A DNA stretch of 64,000 nucleotides from Exiguobacterium sibiricum 7-3 (GCF_000620865.1 NZ_KK211190.1:1563971-1627970), one strand, 5' to 3'. Counted from the first letter of the stretch, positions 25,135 through 34,718 are shown. Numbers and translations: made by a program. The notes: generated by a model from the sequence alone, not told the origin.

Positions 25135-26385
25135 TTATTTTTTAACGACCGGCCGCATCGGATCAAAAACGGTTTTTGTATCGAAGAACGGATCCAAGGC
25201 CTTTGTTTTTTTCGCCAAGGCCTGGCGGAGCCGAATCCCGTCGACATTGATCCGGGCCTGACGGTAATAATCTTTTCCTAACTGTTTCCACGCATGCTGC
25301 GAGGCATCGACATTATAAAAATAATGGAATCCTTGTTGCGTCAAGTAGCGGTATTTGTCCCCCGTATACCCATGCCAATTCTGAATATCACTGCCGAACG
25401 GATAAATCAATTGACGGGTCGTTCCGATCAATGGGGCGACATCACGTTTATAGCGCGCCGTATCCGCCTGAATCGTTGCCAGACTGACTTTCCCAATCGC
25501 GATGTGACCATACGTATGGCTGGCAAACTGCCATCCGTCCTTCTTCAAGGCCGTCGCAGTCGCTTTCGCCTGTTGACGTGCCTGCTCGACTTTTGTGGAT
25601 GAACCGTACTGGGCATACGACGACCGGTATCCAAGGACGCCGTTATAGCCCGTAATACCGAGTAATCCTTTCGCGCCGTGGTAAGAAAAATCCGGATGAC
25701 GGTTGACGAACGCGTCCACGATTGGCACGAGATCATAAGCACCGTCCGGTTTTCCGGTCATCGAATTGGTGATCCGCCCGGTTTTCACTTTCAACGTCGT
25801 CGCAAAACCATCTCCCGTCATATATTCATAGTAGTTGACATCATCCTGCGACAGGACAAGCGGCTTTTTGCCCTTTGGAAAAGGGAACCCCTTTTCCGTC
25901 ATCCGTCCGTCTTTCCACACCGCAAGATCAGTCGGTCGGACGAGGACATAGTTCCGCTGATACAAAGCGGTTAAAATCCGTTCGAACTCCCCTTGCGTCA
26001 CCATATAATCATCGTAGCCCTGCTGTTTCCGGTCCCCGTCAAAGGCGCGTTTCGGTTCGGCGATCAAGGAGTGGAAAAACAGGTGCGGGACGGACGTACC
26101 GGCTTTAATCATACTGAGATCCGCCTGTTTCGCCGCGTATTCCTTCCGCTTTTGTTTGGCTTCCGTCGTCTTTAACCGGTCGACAATCCGGATCGCCCGG
26201 GCATAATCATACTGAGCGGCAATGAAATCAGCGCGCTTTAACTCCTGCCGTATGTAATCCGCGTCTGTCGCCTGTCGCTCGGTCTGTTTTGTTTTCGTTG
26301 CCGATGCGGCCGACTGTTGATTACATCCACTAACCAGCACGATTCCGGCAAGCGTGACTCCGATCCACTTCCTGTTCATATTCAT
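25135..26385 (-). CDS. polysaccharide deacetylase family lipoprotein
   Basis: 416 residues. Lipobox 'VSGC' puts Cys21 at the mature N-terminus. A helical region (40-100) precedes a carbohydrate-esterase-4-like domain with the metal/catalytic motif 'LSQDDVNYY', the second motif 'SHTYGH' and 'IYPFGSD'. Expected to remove acetyl (or similar) groups from a cell-wall or surface polysaccharide outside the membrane. The atypical QDD motif suggests a divergent subgroup. Upstream of the two secreted paralogues on the same strand, with 155 bases and a hairpin between. Confidence 0.88.
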   Translation of the reverse strand: MNMNRKWIGVTLAGIVLVSGCNQQSAASATKTKQTERQATDADYIRQELKRADFIAAQYDYARAIRIVDRLKTTEAKQKRKEYAAKQADLSMIKAGTSVPHLFFHSLIAEPKRAFDGDRKQQGYDDYMVTQGEFERILTALYQRNYVLVRPTDLAVWKDGRMTEKGFPFPKGKKPLVLSQDDVNYYEYMTGDGFATTLKVKTGRITNSMTGKPDGAYDLVPIVDAFVNRHPDFSYHGAKGLLGITGYNGVLGYRSSYAQYGSSTKVEQARQQAKATATALKKDGWQFASHTYGHIAIGKVSLATIQADTARYKRDVAPLIGTTRQLIYPFGSDIQNWHGYTGDKYRYLTQQGFHYFYNVDASQHAWKQLGKDYYRQARINVDGIRLRQALAKKTKALDPFFDTKTVFDPMRPVVKK

Positions 26386-26569
26386 CCCATCCCTTCTTCG
26401 ATCTGAGGTTTTCTGTCATTATTCTTTATATTCCCGATTATTCAGTTGCTTAACGGTTTTCCCGGTGGTATTCCAGTTCGTTATGCCCCCCATCCAAAGC
26501 GGAAGTACACAAACCGGTCGGATGGGTGTTTAATAAGGGACGTAATGAAAACACACGGAGGTGCAACAC

Positions 26570-27985
26570 ATGATAGAACAAAACGTAATCAATGGAGTAT
26601 GGTATGACACAGAGGAAACGATTCCGGTCTTCAACCCGGCAACAAAAGAATTACTCGGACACGTCCCGAGCAGCACAGCAGACGATGCGCAACGTGCCGT
26701 CGATGCAGCAAGTACGGCATTCGTCGACTGGTCGGAACGGACGGCCGATGACCGCGCTGATAAAATCGATGCCTGGTACCGCTTGATTCAGGAACACCGC
26801 GATGAACTGGCAGACATCATGACACGTGAACAAGGAAAACCGTTCATCGAAGCACGTGGAGAAATCGATTACGGGAACCAATACGTCCGTTGGTACGCAG
26901 AAGAAGCACGCCGGATTTACGGGGAAACGATTCCGGCATCTGTGCCCGGAAAACGCCTGTTTGTTGAAAAAGAACCGGTTGGTGTCGTTGCGGCAATCAC
27001 ACCGTGGAACTTCCCGGCAGCGATGATCACACGAAAACTCGCTCCGGCGCTTGCTGCCGGCTGTACGGTCGTCCTCAAACCGTCGGAAGAAACACCGTAT
27101 ACAGCACTTCGCCTCGTCGAACTGGCAATCGAAGCGGGTATTCCGGCTGGTGCGATCAACGTCTTGACGGGGGACGCCGCAACCATCAGTGGTGTTTGGC
27201 AAGCCGATTCCCGCGTCCGGAAAATCACGTTCACGGGCTCGACAGCTGTTGGTAAATTAATCATGCGTCAAGCGGCTGATACAATGAAAAAATTATCACT
27301 TGAACTCGGTGGTCACGCTCCGTTCATCGTCACGGAAAATGCGGATCTCGACAAAGCCGTTCAAGGTGCCATCCGCTCGAAATTCCGCAACGGCGGTCAA
27401 GCTTGTGTCGCAACGAACCGCTTTTATGTCCAGGCATCGGTTCTCGACGCCTTCACTGAAAAATTCGTCGCCGAAGTCAAGCGGTTGAAAGTCGGGAACG
27501 GACTCGATGCCGATTCAACAATCGGACCGTTGATCAATGCGAAAGCTGTTGCTAAAGTCAAAGCACATATTGACGACGCCGTCGCAAAAGGCGCCACGAT
27601 TTTAACAGGCGGCACAATTGACGACTCCGTCGGTTATTTTGTTGAACCAACTGTCCTCGGTAACGTCACGGAAGACATGATTTGCATGCAGGAAGAAACG
27701 TTTGGTCCGCTCGCACCGATTTCTGTCTTCGAAACACTCGACGAAGTCATCGAACGCGCGAACAACACACCATACGGTTTGGCCGCATATGCGTTCTCTG
27801 AAAAAATCGACGAAGCCCTTCAACTCGGTAAAAAACTCGAGTACGGCATCATCGGTCTGAATGACGGTGCTCCATCCGCTGCCCAAGCACCATTCGGCGG
27901 TTATAAAGAAAGTGGACTCGGCCGTGAAGGCGGCGTCTACGGCATCGAGGATTACCTCGAAGTCAAATACTTGTCACTCGGTTAA
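26570..27985 (+). CDS. gabD: succinate-semialdehyde dehydrogenase, NAD(P)-dependent
   Basis: 471 residues from ATG 26570, six to seven bases after GGAGGTG (an upstream GTG is part of that site). Aldehyde dehydrogenase fold with 'TPWNFP' (Asn147), 'VLKPSE' (Lys170), 'ELGG' (catalytic Glu245) and 'GGQACVATNR' (nucleophile Cys279). The last motif is typical of GabD. Oxidises succinate semialdehyde to succinate, the last step of the GABA shunt. No gabT is nearby, so a related semialdehyde remains possible. Confidence 0.93.
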   Translation: MIEQNVINGVWYDTEETIPVFNPATKELLGHVPSSTADDAQRAVDAASTAFVDWSERTADDRADKIDAWYRLIQEHRDELADIMTREQGKPFIEARGEIDYGNQYVRWYAEEARRIYGETIPASVPGKRLFVEKEPVGVVAAITPWNFPAAMITRKLAPALAAGCTVVLKPSEETPYTALRLVELAIEAGIPAGAINVLTGDAATISGVWQADSRVRKITFTGSTAVGKLIMRQAADTMKKLSLELGGHAPFIVTENADLDKAVQGAIRSKFRNGGQACVATNRFYVQASVLDAFTEKFVAEVKRLKVGNGLDADSTIGPLINAKAVAKVKAHIDDAVAKGATILTGGTIDDSVGYFVEPTVLGNVTEDMICMQEETFGPLAPISVFETLDEVIERANNTPYGLAAYAFSEKIDEALQLGKKLEYGIIGLNDGAPSAAQAPFGGYKESGLGREGGVYGIEDYLEVKYLSLG

Positions 27986-27989
27986 TCGC

Positions 27990-28026
27990 AAAACAGCCCC
28001 TGTCCACTGGACAAGGGCTGTTTTTT
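27990..28026 (+). terminator. terminator after gabD
   Basis: Arms 27990-28005 and 28009-28024 with one mismatch, followed by TTTTTT, overlapping the region just before the convergent antiporter's stop. Confidence 0.85.
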
Positions 28027-28029
28027 CGT

Positions 28030-30042
28030 TTACTCGACGTACTCATAAAGAACGACACTTTCGATATAGTGAATGAAGCGGCGCAATTCTTTTTCTTCCT
28101 CGCCGGACAAATCGCCTTCGTTTGACATCGAAGCGATTTCCTGACGCTGGACCTCGATTGCCCGTAAACAGAGTTCTTCTTTTTGTTGATCGACATCGGC
28201 TTTCCCGCCAACCGGTGAAGACCAACGCGTATGCTTGAACCGTAAGCGTTTATAGAACTCGAGCACGCTTTGGACGACATCGGGTGGATAATCGCCGCGG
28301 CATCCTTCAAGCCGGGTGATGACCCCTGTCATGACCTGTTCATACAGTTCATGCTCGACTTGCGTCAGATGGATCAATTGATCGGATGACATATTCGACC
28401 GTTTCCGTTTCCAAAGGATTTTCCGTATCGGTTGCATCAGACGGAAACGGGCTTCCTTGTCAATAGCTTCGCGCCGGTTATCGATTGACCGGAAGACTTC
28501 TTTTTTCAACTGGTCCGGTGTTTTGTGCTCCTGCAGGAACTGCTTCGTAAAGTCACGTTCCCACTGGACTGCCTCAAGCCGCAGTTTTTTCAGCTGTTGG
28601 TTGAAGTGGGTTAATTCTTCTTCACTTTTCTCCTGTGCCCGTAACAGGCGCAGCATGACATGATATTCATTCAATAAATCAAAGGCGACGGTCGAGTTTT
28701 CTTCCTGGACGACCTGTTTGATTTCCGTGATCGCCCGTTTGACCATCCGCTGTTTATACGAATTCAAATCGAGTTCCGGCTGGGCATCGGCCTCACCGCG
28801 GTTGAGCAACGGTAAAAGGATTGTCGCGAGAACGAGTGTGAAGATGATGACGCCGGCCGCGAGGAAAATGATCAGCGACCGTTCCGGGAACCCTTCTCCT
28901 GATTCGGTCACGAACGGTAATGACAAGACCCCGACCATCGTAATCGTTCCGCGGACGCCGACGAGTGTCGTGATGACATCCTGCTTAAACGACGGTTTGC
29001 GGTGATCCGCTTTTTTCAGGAAGCGATGGTCGAACCAATTGAAGAACATCGTCCAAATCAGACGAATCAACAGAATGACCGTTCCAATTTCAATAACGAA
29101 CGACATCAGACGCCAGTTGTTGATCGCATCATCGGCAAAGATTTCGCGTGTCGCTTCCGGTAACGTCAGACCGAGTAACAGGAAGATGATCCCGTTCAGG
29201 ATATAGGCAATCATCGTCCAGATGTTGTCGGTCAACGTCTGTTCCTGGGCAAAAAACGTTTCCGTCCGTTCTTTGATCAAGGCGTGGAGAATCCCGCCGG
29301 TCACGACGGCAATGACACCGGACGCATGCAAGACTTCTTCTGCAACAAAAAAGATGATGAACGGTGTCAGGATTTGCAGTAACGCATAAAAAACGACATC
29401 TTCAATTCCGGTCCGCCGTAATTTCATCTTCAACCAGTTCATCGCGACACTGATGGCGAGACCAACGACCGCTCCGACGGCGAACATGTAGACGAATTCC
29501 GTCGTCGCCTGTTGGATCGAAAAGTAACCGGTGACGACAGCTGCGACCGCGTAACTGAAGGCAACTAGTCCTGACGCGTCATTGATCAGTGATTCACCGC
29601 GGACAAGATTTAAAATCTGTTCCGGAATCTGGACGCGTTTCGCAATCCCGTTGACGGCAATCGGATCGGTCGGTGAGAGGATCGCAGCGAGCGCAAAGGC
29701 GGCCGCAACCGGAATGACCGGTACGAGCCAGTTGATGAAGTATCCACCGATGACCGTCGTCAATAAGACGAGGACGATGGCATTACCGAAAATGGCAGCG
29801 CGCATCTTCCACAATTCATCGCGCGGAAAATGTGAACTGTCATTATAGAGCAATGGAGCGATGAATAATAACAGGAACCATTCCGATTCGACTTCAATCT
29901 TCAGTCCGCTGATTAACAGTGCCGTAATCGTTCCGACGAGGATTTGAATCAAGGCGGTCGGAATGAAGCGGATGTAGTGTCCGAGGACTTGCGTCAAGAT
30001 GATTAAGGCTAGCATTAACAAAATAAGTGATAACGTTTCCAT
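28030..30042 (-). CDS. Na+/H+ antiporter, CPA1 (NhaP/NhaK-like)
   Basis: 670 residues. About 12-13 helices in residues 1-410 with family motifs 'SPTDPIAV' and 'GESLINDASGLVAF', the ion-binding Asp regions of CPA1 exchangers. A long charged cytoplasmic tail of about 250 residues follows, as in NhaK/YvgP proteins. Exchanges Na+ (or K+) for H+ to control pH and salt. Single gene with convergent and divergent neighbours. Confidence 0.92.
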   Translation of the reverse strand: METLSLILLMLALIILTQVLGHYIRFIPTALIQILVGTITALLISGLKIEVESEWFLLLFIAPLLYNDSSHFPRDELWKMRAAIFGNAIVLVLLTTVIGGYFINWLVPVIPVAAAFALAAILSPTDPIAVNGIAKRVQIPEQILNLVRGESLINDASGLVAFSYAVAAVVTGYFSIQQATTEFVYMFAVGAVVGLAISVAMNWLKMKLRRTGIEDVVFYALLQILTPFIIFFVAEEVLHASGVIAVVTGGILHALIKERTETFFAQEQTLTDNIWTMIAYILNGIIFLLLGLTLPEATREIFADDAINNWRLMSFVIEIGTVILLIRLIWTMFFNWFDHRFLKKADHRKPSFKQDVITTLVGVRGTITMVGVLSLPFVTESGEGFPERSLIIFLAAGVIIFTLVLATILLPLLNRGEADAQPELDLNSYKQRMVKRAITEIKQVVQEENSTVAFDLLNEYHVMLRLLRAQEKSEEELTHFNQQLKKLRLEAVQWERDFTKQFLQEHKTPDQLKKEVFRSIDNRREAIDKEARFRLMQPIRKILWKRKRSNMSSDQLIHLTQVEHELYEQVMTGVITRLEGCRGDYPPDVVQSVLEFYKRLRFKHTRWSSPVGGKADVDQQKEELCLRAIEVQRQEIASMSNEGDLSGEEEKELRRFIHYIESVVLYEYVE

Positions 30043-30124
30043 AGAAAACCCCTTCCGTTTTTACCATGTTTCTCTGGTTATATCGTAACATAGTTTCTTA
30101 CTGACTTAGGAACAGGACCCTTTG

Positions 30125-31012
30125 TCATGCCTGATAGATTGCCAGCACATCACTGGCATGGCGCCGGATTTCTTCCTGTAACGCTAACGGTTCGAGTACC
30201 TTGACTTCCCGACCTAGTCCAAATAACTGCCGGCCGAGAAACGGGAGTTCCAGTCGTGGTACCGACCATGTCCATTGCTCGTTGAGCGGTAAAATCCCTT
30301 CGAGCAACCGTTCTCCAAGCGGTGTCAACTCGAGAAGGACCGTCACCTGTTCTCCTGCTTCATTTGAATGTTCTGCTTCTTCGAACGTCATTCGTTTCGA
30401 CGGGATCGTCGTCTCAGTCACCTGTTCTATCCGGTCAACACGGTACTGGCGCAATCCCCGGTCCGTCTGCGCGAGCAGATACCAGCGGTTCCTTTCAAAT
30501 GTCAGACCAATCGGATCAATCAGAATCGTCCGGCGACCGCTCGTCGTCCGATAGACGACCTCTCCTTTCACTTCTGCTTCCATTAAACGCAATAGGTTAC
30601 GCGTCAAGGGAGATGCCGGTGTATCCGGTCGCGCAAAGCGGACCCGTCCTTTGAGACGGTCGAGCTTGACTTCGAGATCCCCCGGCAATTCGTGCAAATA
30701 CCATTCGGCAAGATTGCCCCGCAATGCACCAAACGGCAAATCCGGAATCTGTCCGACCCAGTCAAGCATCAAAAACAACGTGATCGCTTCCTGTTCTCGC
30801 AGGGCAAGCGGCGGCAACAACCGGTTCGGCAGGACCCGGTATCCACCTGCCGCTCCCCGTTCGCTGTAAATCGGATATCCGTTTGCTTCGAGTTCGAGCA
30901 AATCACGCTGGATCGTCCGCAAGGAAACTCCGCAGGCTTCCGCAAGTTCCCGTGCCGTCAGCAGTTGCTGCCGGTTCAGCAGACGCATCACTTTTAAATG
31001 ACGACTTTTCAT
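30125..31012 (-). CDS. WYL-domain transcriptional regulator (YafY-like)
   Basis: 295 residues from ATG 31012-31010 after AGAGGAG; a longer frame upstream has no binding site and crosses the operator. N-terminal winged helix ('LLTARELAEACGVSLRTIQRDLLELEANGYPI'), then the WYL ligand-binding domain with 'RNRWYLLAQ' and a WCX-like C-terminus. Such proteins usually repress or activate a divergent gene in response to a nucleic-acid-like or small ligand. A perfect palindrome lies just upstream, shared with the reductase gene at 31096. Confidence 0.92.
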   Translation of the reverse strand: MKSRHLKVMRLLNRQQLLTARELAEACGVSLRTIQRDLLELEANGYPIYSERGAAGGYRVLPNRLLPPLALREQEAITLFLMLDWVGQIPDLPFGALRGNLAEWYLHELPGDLEVKLDRLKGRVRFARPDTPASPLTRNLLRLMEAEVKGEVVYRTTSGRRTILIDPIGLTFERNRWYLLAQTDRGLRQYRVDRIEQVTETTIPSKRMTFEEAEHSNEAGEQVTVLLELTPLGERLLEGILPLNEQWTWSVPRLELPFLGRQLFGLGREVKVLEPLALQEEIRRHASDVLAIYQA

Positions 31013-31027
31013 AAAAATCTCCTCTTT

Positions 31028-31052
31028 AATTACGACATCTTTTGTCGTAATT
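31028..31052. promoter_or_regulatory. operator palindrome between WYL regulator and reductase
   Basis: Perfect 10-base arms AATTACGACA (31028-31037) and TGTCGTAATT (31043-31052) around five bases, midway between the two divergent genes. Very likely the regulator's own site. Confidence 0.75.
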
Positions 31053-31095
31053 ATACCGTAGACTAAGTGTAGAACAAACAACAGGAGGAGTTACG

Positions 31096-31617
31096 ATGAC
31101 AAAAACCGTTTTATATATCGCCTGCAGTTTAGACGGGAAAATCGCCCGTTCAAACGATTCACTCGATTGGTTGTTCGCCGTTGAAGGAGACGGTGACAAC
31201 GGCTACGCGACGTTCATGGAAGACGTCGGTGCCGTCATCATGGGCCGGAAAACGTTTGACGAAGTCTTGGTGCTGAGCGAAGAGTATCCGTACCCAAGCA
31301 TCGACAACTATGTCATGACCCGGCAACCGGGCAAACTGTCGGAACACGCGACCTACACGAATGAATCACTCGATGCCTTAATCAATCGGATCGGTCCGAC
31401 GATCGACGGGAAGATTTGGCTGATCGGTGGTGGTGAATTGATTCAGGAAGCCTTACGGTTGCAACTGATTGATCAGCTCGAACTGGCAATCGCACCGGTC
31501 GTCCTCGGTAGCGGGATTCCGCTGTTTCCGGAAGGGACGCTTGAAACCCGCTTCCGCCTGACCGGTTCTCGTCCGTCCGGACAGTTCATCATGGCAACCT
31601 ATGATGTCTTGAAGTAA
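31096..31617 (+). CDS. RibD/DHFR-fold reductase family protein
   Basis: 173 residues with the N-terminal signature 'YIACSLDGKIARSNDSLDWL' and 'VIMGRKTFDEV', plus a C-terminal 'WLIGGGELIQEAL' nucleotide-binding loop. This is the YyaP/YwjB group related to the reductase half of RibD and to dihydrofolate reductase. Uses NADPH; the natural substrate of this group is not established. Probably controlled by the divergent WYL regulator. Confidence 0.88.
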   Translation: MTKTVLYIACSLDGKIARSNDSLDWLFAVEGDGDNGYATFMEDVGAVIMGRKTFDEVLVLSEEYPYPSIDNYVMTRQPGKLSEHATYTNESLDALINRIGPTIDGKIWLIGGGELIQEALRLQLIDQLELAIAPVVLGSGIPLFPEGTLETRFRLTGSRPSGQFIMATYDVLK

Positions 31618-31632
31618 TCTACAGCACAAGCA

Positions 31633-31683
31633 AAAAACCTTTGAAACGATACATTTCATCCATGTACGTGTTCAAAGGTTTTT
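31633..31683. terminator. bidirectional terminator
   Basis: 13-base arms 31633-31645 and 31671-31683 (AAAAACCTTTGAA and complement) with a 25-base partly paired loop, between convergent genes. Confidence 0.8.
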
Positions 31684-31713
31684 CCTTTCATGATTGTATT
31701 TCATTTTATCCGT

Positions 31714-32637
31714 TCAACCATGATCGTCGGCAACCGACACAATGACATTGCCGTGCTTCTGTCCGGAATCGACGTAACGGTGAGCAGCGACGATGTCGTC
31801 AAGCGAATACACCGTATCGATGACTGCTTTGATCTGCCCCGCTTCAAACCACTCATTCAGCAGGGTTAAATCTTTTTTCAGCGCACGGGCGACACCTTGT
31901 CCGGCGACTGAACGAAACGCTCCGTTCGGTCCGACATGCTGACGGGCTGTCCGTTTATCGACCTTCCCGGACGCATCAAATACGGCGTCATACCTCGTTA
32001 ACGACGCATCGTAGCCCGGCTTTGTATAGTCGACGACGACATCCGCCCCAAGACGTGTGACCAGTTCAGCATTCCGCCCGCTACAGATGCCCGTTACATG
32101 AAGACCATACTGTTTCGCGATTTGGACAGCAATTGAACCGACGGCTCCGGACGCCCCGTAAATCAAAATCGTCTTCGCCTGCTCGAGGTTCAGTTTCCGG
32201 AAAAAATGCAGGACGGTCGTTCCGCCAAACGGAAGGCTGGCTGCTTCTGCAAAGCTCGCGTTACGCGGCATCTGCTCCACACATTTGTTTTCCTTGATGC
32301 AGGCATACTCGGCGTAACCGCCAAAGCGCATCCCGGTCAGGGCGTAGACCCGATCGCCGACTTTGAAGTGCTGGACACGACTGCCCGTCGCGACGACTTC
32401 GCCCGCTAAGACGACTCCTAAAATCGGCTGTCTCGGTGCTTTCCATCCGACGACGAGACGCATCGGAAGCTTTCCTGCTGCCGGGACATCGAGTGCCCGC
32501 ATCCGCCGATCCCCGGAGTGAACGGCAGAGGCATGTACCTGAATCAGCAGATCAAAGGCTTTTGGGACAGGCTTTTCGACTTCTTGTAACTTCAATACAT
32601 CCGGTGGACCATAAGCAGTACAAATGACGGCTTTCAT
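31714..32637 (-). CDS. NAD(P)-dependent quinone oxidoreductase-like protein (MDR)
   Basis: 307 residues. GroES-like N-terminal half, then the Rossmann motif 'IYGASGAVGSIAVQIAKQYG' (about 153-172). The structural and catalytic zinc ligands of alcohol dehydrogenases are not seen in order, so it fits the zinc-independent quinone/enoyl reductase branch. Reduces quinones or activated double bonds with NADPH. Monocistronic as far as visible. Confidence 0.88.
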   Translation of the reverse strand: MKAVICTAYGPPDVLKLQEVEKPVPKAFDLLIQVHASAVHSGDRRMRALDVPAAGKLPMRLVVGWKAPRQPILGVVLAGEVVATGSRVQHFKVGDRVYALTGMRFGGYAEYACIKENKCVEQMPRNASFAEAASLPFGGTTVLHFFRKLNLEQAKTILIYGASGAVGSIAVQIAKQYGLHVTGICSGRNAELVTRLGADVVVDYTKPGYDASLTRYDAVFDASGKVDKRTARQHVGPNGAFRSVAGQGVARALKKDLTLLNEWFEAGQIKAVIDTVYSLDDIVAAHRYVDSGQKHGNVIVSVADDHG

Positions 32638-32738
32638 TGTATCCCTCCTCGTACAGATTGGTTACTTAAAGGAATACGACAGCGGAGCTTCGAAAGCCTG
32701 CTTGATGCCTGTCCGTTTTACCTGACAGACGCTGGCCA

Positions 32739-33959
32739 TCACGCTTTTGGTTTTGTCTTTTTCGGTTTAGGTTCCGTCCATTTAAAGATACCGTTCATGA
32801 AGTTATAAATCCGTTTGGATTCTTTCGTCATGAGTGGTCCGAGAATCGCGAGAATTAAGACATACAAGGCGGAAAACGGCGACAGGATGTCCATCAGTCC
32901 GCCGGCGATCCCGAGATTCGCGACGATGATTGAAAACTCACCACGGGAGACGATGGTTAGCCCGATGTTTGAAGAAGCTTTGTGTGACAGCCCGGCTCTG
33001 CGTCCGGCAATCATTCCGGCGACATAGTTCCCGACAATCGTGATGACGACGGCACCAAGTGCGAGCCACACGGCATCGAGCAGCATCGTCGGATCAATGC
33101 TCAGTCCGAAGCTGAAGAAGAAGATCGCACCGAAGAAATCGCGGAACGGGACGACGAGATGTTCAATCCGTTCGCCTTGATCCGTTTCCGAAAAGACCAG
33201 TCCGAGCAGTAAGGCACCGATGGCTTCCGCGACGTGGATTGTTTCCGAAAAACCGGCGACGAAGAACAATGACGCAAAGACAACGATGATGAAGACTTCG
33301 TCCGAGGCGATCTTCAACATCCGGTTGAGGAGTGGTGTCGCTTTCCTTGCGATGATGAAGAACAGCAACATGTAACCGAGGGCAATCAGAATCGAGGTTA
33401 ACGAACCAAGTAACGTCGTCCCGTCTCCAAGCAGGAGTCCTGACAAGACGGACAGATAGACGGCGAGGAAGATGTCCTCGAACATGATGATTCCAAGAAT
33501 CAATTCCGTTTCCGTATTCCCGGTCCGGCGCAAGTCGACCAGTACTTTCGCGACGATTGCACTGGATGAGATCGTGATGATTCCGGCGATGATTAACACT
33601 TCATATAGGGGGAAGCCGGCGATGAATCCATACAACAATCCACCGGTGAAGTTGATCGATAAATAAATCGTTCCGCTCGTGACGATTGATTTACCCGACC
33701 GGATTAATTTTCCGATTGAGAACTCCAGTCCCAGATAAAACAGGAGGAACAGGACACCGATGCGTCCGAGGAAGCTGATGAACTCAGCACTTTCAATGAA
33801 CTTGAAGTCTAGTATCCCGATTGTCGGAGCGTGCGGTCCTACGATCATTCCTAAAATGATTAAAAACGGAATGATCGAAAAATTCAATTTATTCGCAAGC
33901 AATGCTGCGATCGCCACTAAGATAAGCGCGGTACCGACTTCAAATATTAAATGATCCAT
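32739..33959 (-). CDS. khtU: K+/H+ antiporter, KhtU-like (CPA2)
   Basis: 406 residues, 12-13 helices with CPA2 features such as 'LFYLGLEFSIGKL', 'ISSSAIVAKVL' and 'RGEFSIIVANLG', then a short basic Lys/Pro tail ('EPKPKKTKPKA'). It follows three bases after a KhtT-like gene, the same order as in the Bacillus khtTU pair, where the soluble subunit gates K+ efflux. Expected to expel K+ in exchange for H+ under alkaline or electrophile stress. Confidence 0.88.
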   Translation of the reverse strand: MDHLIFEVGTALILVAIAALLANKLNFSIIPFLIILGMIVGPHAPTIGILDFKFIESAEFISFLGRIGVLFLLFYLGLEFSIGKLIRSGKSIVTSGTIYLSINFTGGLLYGFIAGFPLYEVLIIAGIITISSSAIVAKVLVDLRRTGNTETELILGIIMFEDIFLAVYLSVLSGLLLGDGTTLLGSLTSILIALGYMLLFFIIARKATPLLNRMLKIASDEVFIIVVFASLFFVAGFSETIHVAEAIGALLLGLVFSETDQGERIEHLVVPFRDFFGAIFFFSFGLSIDPTMLLDAVWLALGAVVITIVGNYVAGMIAGRRAGLSHKASSNIGLTIVSRGEFSIIVANLGIAGGLMDILSPFSALYVLILAILGPLMTKESKRIYNFMNGIFKWTEPKPKKTKPKA

Positions 33960-33962
33960 ATA

Positions 33963-34463
33963 TCATCCGCCTCCTTCAATTGAGAATAGAGCTTTCGTGA
34001 TATGGCGGACGTTTTGACGTTCTCCGGACAAGACGATGGTATCTCCTGCTTCAAGACGTGTTTCCGGTCCCGGATTCAATGATTTTGATTTATCGTGTTT
34101 CAGAACCGCGATGATTGAGATGTCATATTGATTGCGAACATCAAGCTCACCGATCGTCCGGTTATTGACGGCTGAATCCTGTCCGATCTTGAACCATTCG
34201 ATGACGAGATCGTCAAATGCCAGTTCAATTTTTTCCAAGTCTTTCGGTTTATAGGCCAGCCCACCTAAAATACCGGCCATCTGACGGGCTTCGGCGTCAT
34301 TAAACGTCACGCTCGAGATGCTCTCATCAAAATCGTCATCGTCGTAATGGTGCATTTCCCGGCGTCCGTCGTCATGGACGATCACGACCACCTTATCTCC
34401 CCGTGTTGTAATTCCTTCGAACTTCCGTCCGATTCCCGGTAAATCTACTTCGCGCATATCCAT
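33963..34463 (-). CDS. khtT: KhtT-like regulatory subunit with RCK-C (TrkA-C) domain
   Basis: 166 residues from ATG 34463-34461 after AAAGGAGG; the frame runs nine codons further. N-terminal segment 'MDMREVDLPGIGRKFEGITTRGDKVVVIVHDDGRRE' and a C-terminal TrkA-C domain ('NNRTIGELDVRNQYDISIIAVLK', 'LEAGDTIVLSGER') match KhtT, which binds c-di-AMP and nucleotides and controls the partner antiporter. Operon with khtU. Confidence 0.9.
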   Translation of the reverse strand: MDMREVDLPGIGRKFEGITTRGDKVVVIVHDDGRREMHHYDDDDFDESISSVTFNDAEARQMAGILGGLAYKPKDLEKIELAFDDLVIEWFKIGQDSAVNNRTIGELDVRNQYDISIIAVLKHDKSKSLNPGPETRLEAGDTIVLSGERQNVRHITKALFSIEGGG

Positions 34464-34499
34464 CTGTAGTTCCTCCTTTAAATTGGTCAATCGATTGGT

Positions 34500-34718
34500 T
34501 TATAAATGATGATTCGCTTTTTGAATGAGCAACTTGAACTTTTCGTCACTCAATATATCTTGAAGGTCATGCAGCTGTTGTAAATCCGCTTTCGCCATGA
34601 TGACAAACCCGTCTTCCTCGATGAATGCAACGCGATCTCCTTCCTCCACCTGTAACGCTTGTCTGATTTTTTTCGGGATCGTAATTTGTCCTTTGGACGT
34701 CAACTTGGATAGCTCCAT
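34500..34718 (-). CDS. AbrB/SpoVT-type DNA-binding protein
   Basis: 72 residues with the swapped-hairpin AbrB motif 'LTSKGQITIPKKIRQALQVEEGDRVAFIEEDG' (about 5-36) and a helical C-terminal half. This form is found both in transition-state regulators and in MazE/VapB-like antitoxins. No toxin gene accompanies it; it lies 36 bases upstream of khtT on the same strand. A local regulator of the antiporter operon is a reasonable guess. Binding site AGAAGGAAG precedes the start. Confidence 0.85.
   Translation of the reverse strand: MELSKLTSKGQITIPKKIRQALQVEEGDRVAFIEEDGFVIMAKADLQQLHDLQDILSDEKFKLLIQKANHHL

Noticed and set aside
34500-34718. AbrB-type gene as antitoxin of a toxin-antitoxin pair
   Set aside because: No toxin-sized gene overlaps or adjoins it; the neighbours are khtT and a divergent membrane protein.
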